Assembly (NCBI RefSeq): GCF_000425585.1
Contig: NZ_AUDS01000018.1
Span: 1-64,000, forward strand
Direction of reading: 5' to 3'
Length of the DNA: 64,000 nucleotides
Source: Terrimonas ferruginea DSM 30193
GTDB taxonomy: Bacteria; Bacteroidota; Bacteroidia; Chitinophagales; Chitinophagaceae
The translations under genes and the position numbers were made by a program. Below are positions 16,849-25,245 of this stretch, in pieces; position 1 is the first letter of the stretch, and every line of letters starts with the position of its first letter. Under the pieces are notes generated by a model. The model was not told where the DNA came from. It saw only the letters and a program-made list of their open reading frames with translations, and did no database searches.

Positions 16849-18198
16849 ATGAAAGTGGTCATCGTAGGTGCAGGGTTTGGCGGACTGAAGCTGGCCCGTG
16901 CCCTGAATAATAAACCCGGTTTTGAAGTAATCCTCATTGACCGGTTCAACTATCATCAGTTCCAACCTTTGTTCTACCAGGTAGCGACCGCGGGCCTGGA
17001 TGCGAGTAATATTTCCTTTCCGTTGCGGAAAGTTTTTCAGAAAAGTAAAAACGTAAGAATCCGGCTGACAGAACTGCAATCAATCGTACCGGATCAGAAC
17101 AAAGTGATAACGGACACGGAAGAAATCAGCTATGATGTATTGGTGATCGCAACAGGAGCGGACACCAACTTTTTTGGTAATGCACAACTCGCGGAACATG
17201 CATTTCCCATGAAGTCAACCGTAGAAGCGTTGCAACTTCGTTACCGTTTGCTGCAAAACCTCGAACAGGCATTGACCATAGAAAATGCGGATGACCTGCA
17301 ACGCCGGATGAACATCGTGGTGGTAGGCGGCGGTCCTACGGGAGTAGAAGTATCAGGTGCGCTGGCCGAATGGAAAAAATATGTGCTGCCCAAAGACTAT
17401 CCCGAACTGGACTTTGACAATATGAATATTTACCTGCTTGAAGGATCGTCCAAAACGCTTGCCGCGATGAGTGAAAAATCATCGGAACAATCGCGCAAAT
17501 ATCTCGAAAAACTGGGTGTAAATGTAAAGACCAATACGATCGTAAAAGATTACGACGGTAAAACGGTGCACCTGAATGATGGCTCAACAGTCGAGGCGGC
17601 TACCGTAATATGGGCAGCCGGTATTAAAGGAAATGTGCCCGCCGGTATTGAACCGGAACTGGTGGCGCGTGGCAACCGTATCAAGACTGACCGTCGTTGC
17701 CGGGTGATGGGACATAATAATATATATGCGATCGGTGATATCGCTTACATGGAAACACCCAAATACCCCAACGGGCATCCCCAGGTGGCACCTGTGGCCA
17801 TGCAACAGGCGTCTTTACTGGCCGGTAACCTGATCGTGGAAGAAAGAAAATCTACCAAACCCTTCTATGAATTCGAATACCGCGACAAAGGGTCGATGGC
17901 AACTGTTGGCCGTAACCTGGCAGTGGTGGATGTGCCCAAGCCCAAACTGCACTTTGGTGGTTTTATGGCCTGGATGATCTGGATGGGACTGCATCTGATG
18001 CTGATACTGGGCGTTAAGAACAGGTTCTTCGTATTCAGCAACTGGTTATACAATTACTTCACGTATGATCAGAACCTGCGGCTGATCTTCAAGGAATTTG
18101 AACGGCCCGAGAATGAAACGCACAAGTCAAAAATCACAAGTCAAAAAGAAGGAAGTGCTGCCGGAACTGAACAACATGTGAAGACAGGTGCCGTTTAA
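16849..18198 (+). CDS. ndh: Type II NADH dehydrogenase (NDH-2)
   Basis: This single-subunit flavoprotein moves electrons from NADH to quinone at the inner membrane without pumping protons. It has the N-terminal FAD motif VVIVGAGFGGLKLARAL, the second nucleotide motif IVVVGGGPTGVEVSGALAE (near residue 150) and the late FAD motif IYAIGDIAYM. The region LHFGGFMAWMIWMGLHLMLIL near the C-terminus is hydrophobic and probably the membrane contact. The last 25 residues (from about THKSKITSQK) are encoded by a short AAGTCAAAAA-type repeat like the intergenic 7-bp arrays, so the tail is probably not functional. An inverted repeat over the promoter suggests regulation. Confidence 0.93.
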   Translation: MKVVIVGAGFGGLKLARALNNKPGFEVILIDRFNYHQFQPLFYQVATAGLDASNISFPLRKVFQKSKNVRIRLTELQSIVPDQNKVITDTEEISYDVLVIATGADTNFFGNAQLAEHAFPMKSTVEALQLRYRLLQNLEQALTIENADDLQRRMNIVVVGGGPTGVEVSGALAEWKKYVLPKDYPELDFDNMNIYLLEGSSKTLAAMSEKSSEQSRKYLEKLGVNVKTNTIVKDYDGKTVHLNDGSTVEAATVIWAAGIKGNVPAGIEPELVARGNRIKTDRRCRVMGHNNIYAIGDIAYMETPKYPNGHPQVAPVAMQQASLLAGNLIVEERKSTKPFYEFEYRDKGSMATVGRNLAVVDVPKPKLHFGGFMAWMIWMGLHLMLILGVKNRFFVFSNWLYNYFTYDQNLRLIFKEFERPENETHKSKITSQKEGSAAGTEQHVKTGAV

Positions 18199-18231
18199 TC
18201 TCGTCCGCCGGTTCGGGATCGATAATTTATT

Positions 18232-18262
18232 AAAGAGTCGCTGAGAAGAGGCTCTTTTTTTT
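18232..18262 (+). terminator. Intrinsic terminator after NDH-2
   Basis: AAAGAGTC pairs with GGCTCTTT (one G-U pair) across a ten-base loop, followed by a run of eight T in total. Confidence 0.85.
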
Positions 18263-18505
18263 GTGTAACCTTCTAAATGTGTAAATAGATACACAGTATT
18301 TGTAGTGAATCCCCCTGGCTATACCAGCATAAATTATTTCTTATACAATTCTAATCTCTACATCTTTCATAGGGCATTTATCAACTTTACCTGCTAAAAA
18401 AACGGGAGACATATTTCCCCACTGCGGCATCCGGCTGCTTTTTTGCAATAAGTCCTGCTGAGCGAAAACCCTCACATTAAAAACTTCGTTCATTCAACAA
18501 AACTT
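18263..18505. other. Intergenic region, promoter area of the DUF4394 gene
   Basis: No gene was seen. With the terminator just before it, the whole gap between coding regions is about 307 bp. It is A+T-rich, includes a small GTGTA/TACAC inverted repeat, and must hold the promoter of the following lipoprotein gene, but no exact TAnnTTTG match was found. Confidence 0.5.
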
Positions 18506-20026
18506 ATGAAGATGAAACCAACTCAGTCCCTGCTCAAATTTGGAGCAGTTGCTATTCTTTCCCTCACAATGGGCCTTACTTCCTGCGACAAAGATGATAA
18601 TGATGACTTCAATTCGATTGATGTTGATGATTATTATCTGCTGACCTCCACCAATTCCCTGATAAAATACGATGGAGATAATCCTGGCCGCTCCGTTGCG
18701 ACCACTGGTATTACCGGGCTGGCTTCAGGCGAATTGATTGTAAGTATAGACTTCAGACCTGGTACGGGACAGCTGTATGGTATCAGCAATGCCAGCAAAC
18801 TTTATATCCTCAATACCAATACGGGTGCGACCACACAAGTTGGTACAACCGCCTTTAGTCCTGTATTAACTGGTACGAAAGTATCGATCGACTTCAATCC
18901 GGCGGCTGATCGTCTGCGTGTGATTACTGACAATGGTCAGAACCTGCGCATTCATCCTGAAACCGGCGCTGTTGCTGCTACGGATCCCGCTATCAACGGC
19001 GTGCCTTCTGCGTCTGTTACAGGTATTGCTTACACCAACAGCAAGGCAGGCACTACTTCCACTGAATTATACAATATCGAAGCCACTACCAAAAAACTCT
19101 ACAAGCAGACAGATCCCAATGCAGGCACGCTGACAGAAGTTGGTTCGCTGAATGTAGATATTACAGGAAGTGCAGCTTTCGACATCAGCCCTGATAACGA
19201 CGAAGCTGTTGCGGTGCTGAACACCAGCGGTGGAGCGGGTCTTTATACCATCAGCCTGAGCACCGGCCGTGCCAGCAAGGTCACAGATCTCGGCAATCAG
19301 ACCATCATTGGTATAGCTATTCAGACTGATCCGGTAGCCTATGCCGTTGATCCATCCAACAACCTGATCATCTTTGATCCGACCGATCCAACGGACCGTG
19401 TGAATAAAACAACCAGCGGCATCAACAGCGGCGATATCATTGTGGGTATCGATCTGCGTCCGGCCAATGGCCAATTATTTGCCATGGGCTCCAATGGACG
19501 ACTGTATTCGGTGAATACTGCAACAGGTGTGTTTACGCCTATCGGCGGAATCTTCCCCACACCATTGTCGGGCACTGAATTCGGATTTGACTTCAATCCG
19601 CAGGTAGACCGGATCCGTGTGGTAAGCAACAACCGCCAGAACCTGCGTTTGAACCCTAACGACGGATCGATTGCCGGTATTGACGGGATGATCAATCCAG
19701 GTACACCTGCAATTACTGCTGCGGCCTATACCAACAACTTTCCTGGTACAACCAGCACGGTATTATATGTAATCGATGCGGCCGCAGGCAAACTCTATCG
19801 CCAGGATCCCAACCCCGGTACACTGACCGAAGTTGGCGGATTGGGTAACACCTTTACCGGCAGCAATGGATTTGATATCGGTGGAAGAACAGGTGAAGCG
19901 TGGGCTTTGCTGACCAACAGCGGAACCACCTCAGTATATTCGATCAACCTTACAACAGGCCGTGCAGAGCGCAAAGGCAACCTGGGAACGACGGCTACGG
20001 CGTTTACGGTTGGCCTGGGCCAATGA
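18506..20026 (+). CDS. DUF4394 lipoprotein with two repeats
   Basis: The 506-residue protein begins with a lipoprotein signal ending LTSC, followed by the acidic linker DKDDNDD. The rest is two tandem DUF4394 units, near residues 40-270 and 275-506. Each shows the pattern IVGIDLRPANGQLFAMGSNG, then FDFNPQVDRIRVVSNN(R)QNLRLNP, then TAAAYTNNFPGTTSTVLYVID. The fold is expected to be a beta-propeller. It is probably displayed on the cell surface; the ligand is unknown. It is monocistronic with a terminator just downstream. Confidence 0.88.
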   Translation: MKMKPTQSLLKFGAVAILSLTMGLTSCDKDDNDDFNSIDVDDYYLLTSTNSLIKYDGDNPGRSVATTGITGLASGELIVSIDFRPGTGQLYGISNASKLYILNTNTGATTQVGTTAFSPVLTGTKVSIDFNPAADRLRVITDNGQNLRIHPETGAVAATDPAINGVPSASVTGIAYTNSKAGTTSTELYNIEATTKKLYKQTDPNAGTLTEVGSLNVDITGSAAFDISPDNDEAVAVLNTSGGAGLYTISLSTGRASKVTDLGNQTIIGIAIQTDPVAYAVDPSNNLIIFDPTDPTDRVNKTTSGINSGDIIVGIDLRPANGQLFAMGSNGRLYSVNTATGVFTPIGGIFPTPLSGTEFGFDFNPQVDRIRVVSNNRQNLRLNPNDGSIAGIDGMINPGTPAITAAAYTNNFPGTTSTVLYVIDAAAGKLYRQDPNPGTLTEVGGLGNTFTGSNGFDIGGRTGEAWALLTNSGTTSVYSINLTTGRAERKGNLGTTATAFTVGLGQ

Positions 20027-20030
20027 GTTA

Positions 20031-20054
20031 ATTTGAAGATTTGAAAATTTGATA
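20031..20054. repeat. 8-bp-period array, ATTTGAnn x3
   Basis: Units read ATTTGAAG, ATTTGAAA, ATTTGATA, starting four bases after the DUF4394 stop codon. The preceding GAGTTA and following ATAA match the copy downstream of the pyrophosphatase gene. Confidence 0.8.
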
Positions 20055-20059
20055 ATAAG

Positions 20060-20089
20060 GCGTGCCGGTTTTCCGGTGCGCTTTTTTTT
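20060..20089 (+). terminator. Intrinsic terminator after the DUF4394 gene
   Basis: GCGTGCCGG and CCGGTGCGC form a nine-base-pair stem with two G-U pairs and a TTTT loop, followed by eight T. Confidence 0.87.
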
Positions 20090-20092
20090 AGT

Positions 20093-20120
20093 TATAAGTG
20101 GTAAGTGATAAGTTTTAAGT
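20093..20120. repeat. 7-bp-period array, nnTAAGT x4
   Basis: Units read TATAAGT, GGTAAGT, GATAAGT, TTTAAGT. This is the reverse complement of the ACTTAnn arrays found after minus-strand genes, so the element keeps one orientation relative to the gene it follows. Confidence 0.8.
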
Positions 20121-20121
20121 C

Positions 20122-20205
20122 TTTTGCGCCTTATGCGGCTTTGCGTGAAAATGACGCTACCTTTTCACACAAAGTAGCAAAGAAAGGAAGGCGCAAAGGT
20201 GGTTA
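20122..20205. repeat. Dispersed GCGCCTTATGCGGCTTTGCGTGA element
   Basis: The start reads TTTTGCGCCTTATGCGGC then TTTGCGTGAAAA, the reverse complement of the CACGCAAAGACGCATAAGG element seen near 37.4, 41.7, 41.8 and 63.4-63.7 kb. A second, diverged copy in the other orientation (TTCACACAAAGTAGCAAAG... GGCGCAAAGG) follows. Confidence 0.65.
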
Positions 20206-20242
20206 TGCAGTTTGAAGAAGCGAATCAGAGACCAAGGGGGAT

Positions 20243-20785
20243 TCATCTATTTACGGTCCGTCTTCGGTCCCTGAGCTGGTCGAAGGGTTGAATTTTCCTC
20301 GCTCTTGACCGGAAGGCTGCGGATTCGTTATCCCATTGCTCATCGATGATGGTCAGGAGTTCGGGGCGTATATCCGGATAAATATGAGAAAGCTTATCGA
20401 GTATGGTAAGGGAAAAAGCTTTGGTAGCTGGTTTCTGTTGCGGATCAGTGACGAGGCGGAAGCAGGTGTCCATGATGATGCCGTGGTATTTTTCGGGCAG
20501 GGGTATGTCCTGCAGGAGGCGGAGGGTATTACGTCGCACGGCTTCGTGGATATTGGGTTTCTCCAGGTTCTTCAGCAACTTACCGAGGTGTTTGCCGACG
20601 AGTTTGGGATGGGCGATGGCGGCATAGGAGAGTGGCCAGGCAGCGCGCTGGATTACTTTGGGGTCTTCGTCATGCAGGAAGAGGTTTATTAACTGATCGA
20701 AGCGTTTTGAATCCTCTCCGATCCAATGGACAATTTTATCGCGTTGGGCTTTTGAATGTTCGGCTAGGAGGAGGGAGCGGAGCAT
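20243..20785 (-). CDS. Helical (HEAT-like) protein with REP-derived tail
   Basis: I do not recognise a named family. The 180-residue protein is nearly all helical with a repeat rhythm: HDEDPKVIQRAAWPLSYAAI, then HEAVRRNTLRLLQDI, then KPATKAFSLTILDKL. This resembles HEAT or armadillo repeats, so a protein-binding role is likely. It starts four bases after the hsdR stop codon on the same strand, so it may be co-transcribed as the last gene of the restriction operon, though it could be unrelated. The final residues (IQPFDQLRDRRRTVNR) are translated from a REP-like element also present at the end of the SAM hydrolase gene near 36.8 kb. Confidence 0.6.
   Translation of the reverse strand: MLRSLLLAEHSKAQRDKIVHWIGEDSKRFDQLINLFLHDEDPKVIQRAAWPLSYAAIAHPKLVGKHLGKLLKNLEKPNIHEAVRRNTLRLLQDIPLPEKYHGIIMDTCFRLVTDPQQKPATKAFSLTILDKLSHIYPDIRPELLTIIDEQWDNESAAFRSRARKIQPFDQLRDRRRTVNR
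20262..20297 (-). repeat. REP-like element inside a gene's 3' end
   Basis: The minus strand carries TTCAACCCTTCGACCAGC then TCAGGGACCGAAG. It matches the element at the end of the SAM hydrolase gene over 36 bases with two mismatches. The two copies lie in opposite orientation, one at each side of the defence island. Confidence 0.8.
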
Positions 20786-20789
20786 GGGG

Positions 20790-23700
20790 CTAATTTGACG
20801 TCAATTCCTTAGCAATCGTTTCAGCCTGCTTCAACACTTCTTCCGTCGCCAGCATTTGCATGTCTGGAGGATAACCAAATTGACGTAAAATGCGTTTGAC
20901 AGCCACTTTTAATTTTGCTTTTACACTTTCCTTGATATTCCAGTCGATAGTCGCATTTTGGCGTATGGTTTCCGTAAGAACGACTGCGAGTTCACGAAGT
21001 TTCTCATGCTGCATCAGTTGTTTGGCGCTGTCGTTATTCGCTACGGCTTTATAAAAGTAATATTCGTATTCAGTTAGGCCGCTTTTTTGAGGACCTTCTT
21101 TAACACTCACTACTTCCTTGCTAAGGTTGATAAGTTCTTCCAGCACTTCCGCAGCCGTAAGTATTTTATTATGGTATTTTCGGATGGATTGTTCCAGCAT
21201 TTCCATCAGCGTTTTCCCTTCTACTATATTTCTCTTTGCAATAGCTTTGATCTCATCATTCAATAATTTCTTCAATACTTCCATTGCAATATTCTTGTGC
21301 TCCATGCCTTTTAGTTCCAAGAGGAAGTCTTCGGAAAGGATGGAGATATCCGGCTTCTTAATACCAGCGGCATCAAACACATCGATCACTTGTTCCGATA
21401 CCAGTGCCTTATCGATTACCTGCCGAATAGTGGTTTCTATTTCCTCATTCGTTCTTCCAGACCCGGAACTGTCAAATTTGACTAATCTTGCTTTTACTGC
21501 TTGAAAAAAAGCTACTTCATCTTTGGCATCCATGGCCTGGTCATGCGGAATAGCGATCGCAAAAGCCTGGCTTAGTGCTGTTACCTCATCGATGTATCGC
21601 TTTTTGCCATTGTCCAAACCAAGAATATGATCTTCCGCAGCGAGGATCAGTGATAACTTGCGGGAAGTATCGGCTTCAAAAAAATCTTCGTATTTGAAGT
21701 CGTGATAAAGCTGGTTGATGACTTCTATTTTTTCCAACATCAACTGAACAGCTTGTTCCTGTAATATTGTCGGATCACCTTTGCCGCCGGCATCGGCATA
21801 GAAAGACAGGGCTTTTTTCAGATCCGAAGCGATGCCGAGGTAATCGACGATCAACCCGCCCGGTTTGTCTTTGTACACCCGGTTTACACGAGCAATGGCC
21901 TGCATCAGGTTGTGGCCTTTCATCGGTTTGTCGATGTACAATGTATGCATGCTCGGCGCATCAAATCCCGTAAGCCACATGTCCCGCACTATCACCAACT
22001 TCAGCTCATCATCGGGATTTTTCATACGGTCGGCGAGTTTCCGACGTTGCTCTTTAGTTGTGTGATGCTTTGAAATCAGAGCGCCTTCGGACGACGCTGC
22101 TGTCATGACTACTTTGATAGTGCCCTTGCTCAGATCGTCGGAATGCCATTGCGGTCGAAGTTGGATAATAGCATCATATAACTGGGCGGCAATGCGTCGG
22201 CTCATCGCTACGATCATGCCTTTGCCCTCAAATACGGTTTGCCGCTGTTCGAAGTGATTGACGATATCGTTAGCGATATTTTGTATTCTTTTTTCGCTGC
22301 CAATCAGTGCTTCGAGCTGTGTCCATTTGGCCTTGGCCTTTTGCGTATTAGTTAAATCTTCCTGATCCAACTCGTCATCCAGTTCTTTAACCAGCTCTTT
22401 GCCTTCTTCGCTCAGGTTTACTTTGGCCAGGCGACTTTCATAAAATATACGTACGGTGGCTCCGTCCTCTACAGCTTGTGCTATGTCGTAGATATCAACG
22501 TAATTTCCGAATACGGCTGGTGTATTTATATCGGTATTTTCGATTGGAGTGCCTGTGAAGCCCAAGTAGGTAGCATTGGGTAAAGCATCGCGCATATACT
22601 TGGCAAAACCGTACACGATCTTTTGTCCGGTTACATTACCATGGTAATCTTTCACCTCCTGTGTCTTGGCCTTGAGACCGTACTGCGTGCGGTGAGCTTC
22701 ATCGGCAATAACAACGATGTTTCTTCGTTCCGAAAGTAGTTCATACACGTTGCCTTCTTCCGGCTGAAATTTTTGTATAGTTGTAAATACCACGCCGCCT
22801 GATGCCACGCGCAACAGTTCTTTGAGATGGTTGCGATCTTCGGCTTGTACGGGTTCTTGCCGAAGTAGCTGTTTGGAAGCAGCAAACGTATCAAACAACT
22901 GATCATCGAGATCGTTGCGATCAGTGATCACCAGGATAGTCGGGTTGTTCATCGCCAGCACGATCTTGCCCGTATAAAATACCATCGACAGCGATTTGCC
23001 GCTGCCCTGTGTATGCCAAACTACACCACCTTTGCGGTCGCCAATGGGTTGGCTTTTTACACTGGCTATGCCGTAATGCTCTGGATCTTCTTCTGCACTG
23101 CTTTCAGGTGTTCCTTCATCTACATCGAGACCAGCAGCACGAAGGGTAGAGGCTACAGCGCGGTTGACGGCGTAATATTGGTGATAAGCGGCCAGTTTCT
23201 TTACGGTGGTAATACTGGTAATGCCTGTTTGAGGATCTTCTTTCTTTGACTTTTCAAACACGATGAAATGCCGAAGCAAATCGATCAACGTTTCTTTGTT
23301 CAGCATCCCCTGGATCAGCGTTTCCAACTGGCTTACTAGATGGGATGCTTCCACTTTGCCATCGGCCGACTTCCAGGCCATGTAGCGGCTGAGTCCGGCA
23401 GAAAGGGAGCCTACACGCGCCTCCAGTCCATCAGAGATCACGACGAATCCGTTATAGGTAAATAACCCCGGAATAATATTTTTATACGTGTCTACCTGCC
23501 GGTGTGCCGAATCAATGGTGGCCTTTTCGTCGCCTGCATTCTTTAGTTCCATCAGCACCAACGGTATGCCGTTGATGAACAACAATACGTCAGGGCGTTT
23601 GTTATGACCGTTTTCTATAATGGTAAACTGGTTAACAACCAGGAACTCGTTGTTATGTGGGTTGTCGAAATCGATGAGCCAAACCCGGTCGCCACGTTCT

Positions 23701-24017
23701 TCTCCATCTTTTTGTATGGTCACGGATATACCTTCGGTCAGCAGGCGATGAAAGGTTTCGTTGTTGGCGATAAGCTCGGGTGACGCGATACGTTGTATTT
23801 CGCGGATAGCTTCTTGCTGCGCATCAGCGGGCAGGGCAGGGTTGATGCGGCGCACGGCCTCTTGCAAACGATCCAACAGCAGCACCTGTTCAAAGCTGCT
23901 GCGCTCAGGTGTTTCGCTATCGGGTGCTATATCAGGGCCGTAGATGTATTCGTAACCGAGGGTTTCGAGCCTTTCGATGGCGAGTTGTTCGATATGGTTT
24001 TCGGAGATGGGTGGCAT
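20790..24017 (-). CDS. hsdR: Type I restriction enzyme, R (motor/nuclease) subunit
   Basis: HsdR translocates and cuts unmodified DNA when joined to the HsdM/HsdS methylase. The N-terminal PD-(D/E)xK nuclease shows RPDVLLFINGIPLVLMELKN. The helicase motor has Walker A WHTQGSGKSLSM (near residue 335), DEAH in VIADEAHRTQYG, LGFTGTPI and the late motif QAIARVNRVY. The C-terminal part is helical for assembly. Length (1075 residues) is normal and no frameshift is seen. It sits at the far end of the island, 6.6 kb from hsdS, with unrelated defence genes between, so its expression probably depends on the DprA-like gene's transcript or on a local promoter in the 73-bp gap. Confidence 0.95.
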   Translation of the reverse strand: MPPISENHIEQLAIERLETLGYEYIYGPDIAPDSETPERSSFEQVLLLDRLQEAVRRINPALPADAQQEAIREIQRIASPELIANNETFHRLLTEGISVTIQKDGEERGDRVWLIDFDNPHNNEFLVVNQFTIIENGHNKRPDVLLFINGIPLVLMELKNAGDEKATIDSAHRQVDTYKNIIPGLFTYNGFVVISDGLEARVGSLSAGLSRYMAWKSADGKVEASHLVSQLETLIQGMLNKETLIDLLRHFIVFEKSKKEDPQTGITSITTVKKLAAYHQYYAVNRAVASTLRAAGLDVDEGTPESSAEEDPEHYGIASVKSQPIGDRKGGVVWHTQGSGKSLSMVFYTGKIVLAMNNPTILVITDRNDLDDQLFDTFAASKQLLRQEPVQAEDRNHLKELLRVASGGVVFTTIQKFQPEEGNVYELLSERRNIVVIADEAHRTQYGLKAKTQEVKDYHGNVTGQKIVYGFAKYMRDALPNATYLGFTGTPIENTDINTPAVFGNYVDIYDIAQAVEDGATVRIFYESRLAKVNLSEEGKELVKELDDELDQEDLTNTQKAKAKWTQLEALIGSEKRIQNIANDIVNHFEQRQTVFEGKGMIVAMSRRIAAQLYDAIIQLRPQWHSDDLSKGTIKVVMTAASSEGALISKHHTTKEQRRKLADRMKNPDDELKLVIVRDMWLTGFDAPSMHTLYIDKPMKGHNLMQAIARVNRVYKDKPGGLIVDYLGIASDLKKALSFYADAGGKGDPTILQEQAVQLMLEKIEVINQLYHDFKYEDFFEADTSRKLSLILAAEDHILGLDNGKKRYIDEVTALSQAFAIAIPHDQAMDAKDEVAFFQAVKARLVKFDSSGSGRTNEEIETTIRQVIDKALVSEQVIDVFDAAGIKKPDISILSEDFLLELKGMEHKNIAMEVLKKLLNDEIKAIAKRNIVEGKTLMEMLEQSIRKYHNKILTAAEVLEELINLSKEVVSVKEGPQKSGLTEYEYYFYKAVANNDSAKQLMQHEKLRELAVVLTETIRQNATIDWNIKESVKAKLKVAVKRILRQFGYPPDMQMLATEEVLKQAETIAKELTSN

Positions 24018-24090
24018 ACTGGTTGGCTACTGTATACTGACTGAAAGTTGGCAAAGGCTTGGTTACGGCTCCTTCCTACAGATTAAAGTT

Positions 24091-25242
24091 TTATGTAAAA
24101 AGTATTGATTGAGTAGTCGCTTTTGATCCTTTCAGCTTATATTGGTTTGTCTTTTTTTCTTTAACGATCTCTATAAAGTCCAATTTCTTTAAATAATTGT
24201 TCAACTTTTGAGCGGTCCAGTCCAATGCTAATTTAGCCAGTAATTCTTTAGCGGTCAAGGCACGTCCGTCGATTGCCAGACGTATTTTGGTATCTAAGGA
24301 GTCCGATTCATCAGGCTCCTGAACCATAGAAACCGGCTGCGATTCTAACACCGGATATGCTTTTGCAATTTCACGTCCGCTAAAGTCAACCGGGACAGCG
24401 CCTTTTTCGATCAGGATATTGTTTGCATTCTTTTCAGCAGCTTCAGGCTTACGCACATAAATTTTTCTTCCTTTTCTTAAACCATCGATCACACCAGACC
24501 ATGTGCCCCCTTTTTCTGATGATTCCGCTACATAAATTTCATCGGCGAGGCCATAGATGATCGGGTTTCTTGCCATCGCCAGCTCGGTTTTCCAGGGTGC
24601 TTTAGGGAAAAATGTGCTCACAACCAGTACATCGCCATTAATGATCTGACTGTAGTAGGTTTTGAATCCTGATGCAAAGGTCATGATGCCTTGTGGCAAT
24701 ACAATAACGCTCTGCCCTTTGTACTTGATCGCAGAGTCTAAGGCCTGTTTATCTACTCCCTTTGCAAAACCGCTTACGACCACTTTATAATCTATGCTGG
24801 CCTTTTTTGCGACATTATCTGTGAATGCTAAAGATTTTTCAGATGCCGCCCTTGATCCGACTATCGCGATGGACTGTTCATTAAGGATTTTTTTATTGCC
24901 TTTCACATAAAGTACAGCAGGAGCGTGGGCAGTCTTTAAATTTTTCTTTAGTGTTTTCGAATACTCAGGCGATGTAATGGGGATTATTTCGTATCCCTGG
25001 CTTAAGAAAGATTCTGCAAGAAATGCATTACTGGCCAATTCAGCTTTAGCCTGTTTCAGATCTGTTACTTGTTTGTCATCTAATAAGTACGTCTTTCTCC
25101 AATCGTATTCTGAAAGACTAAAGAAATCAATAATGGAAATTTGATTCTCGTGGAAGAATTTTATGATGAGGTTGTTGATTTTAAGATGGCCCCATTTCGG
25201 CAAATGTGCCAGTGCGATCCAATATGCTGCTTCGTTTGTCAT
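24091..25242 (-). CDS. DprA/Smf-like protein of the defence island
   Basis: The 383-residue protein has the DprA Rossmann core: SIAIVGSRAASEKSLAF, VVVSGFAKGVDKQALDSAI (SGxAxGxD), VIVLPQGI, then AMARNPIIYGLADEIYVAES and the KGGTWSG loop. Upstream is a helical N-terminal region, and the C-terminus looks like a winged helix (ALTAKELLAKLALDWTAQKLNNYLKKL). Genuine DprA loads RecA on incoming single-stranded DNA. Here the gene begins three bases after the RecQ-ComFC fusion gene and lies between Septu-like and restriction genes, so a defence role is likelier. DprA-like proteins are known from phage-defence systems such as ShosTA, paired with a phosphoribosyltransferase. The exact role is unknown. 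Confidence 0.8.
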   Translation of the reverse strand: MTNEAAYWIALAHLPKWGHLKINNLIIKFFHENQISIIDFFSLSEYDWRKTYLLDDKQVTDLKQAKAELASNAFLAESFLSQGYEIIPITSPEYSKTLKKNLKTAHAPAVLYVKGNKKILNEQSIAIVGSRAASEKSLAFTDNVAKKASIDYKVVVSGFAKGVDKQALDSAIKYKGQSVIVLPQGIMTFASGFKTYYSQIINGDVLVVSTFFPKAPWKTELAMARNPIIYGLADEIYVAESSEKGGTWSGVIDGLRKGRKIYVRKPEAAEKNANNILIEKGAVPVDFSGREIAKAYPVLESQPVSMVQEPDESDSLDTKIRLAIDGRALTAKELLAKLALDWTAQKLNNYLKKLDFIEIVKEKKTNQYKLKGSKATTQSILFT

Positions 25243-25245
25243 ATA

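Noticed and set aside
24091-25242. The DprA-like gene as the ordinary competence dprA.
   Set aside because: Context and spacing tie it to the RecQ-ComFC and restriction genes. This remains possible if no other dprA exists in the genome.
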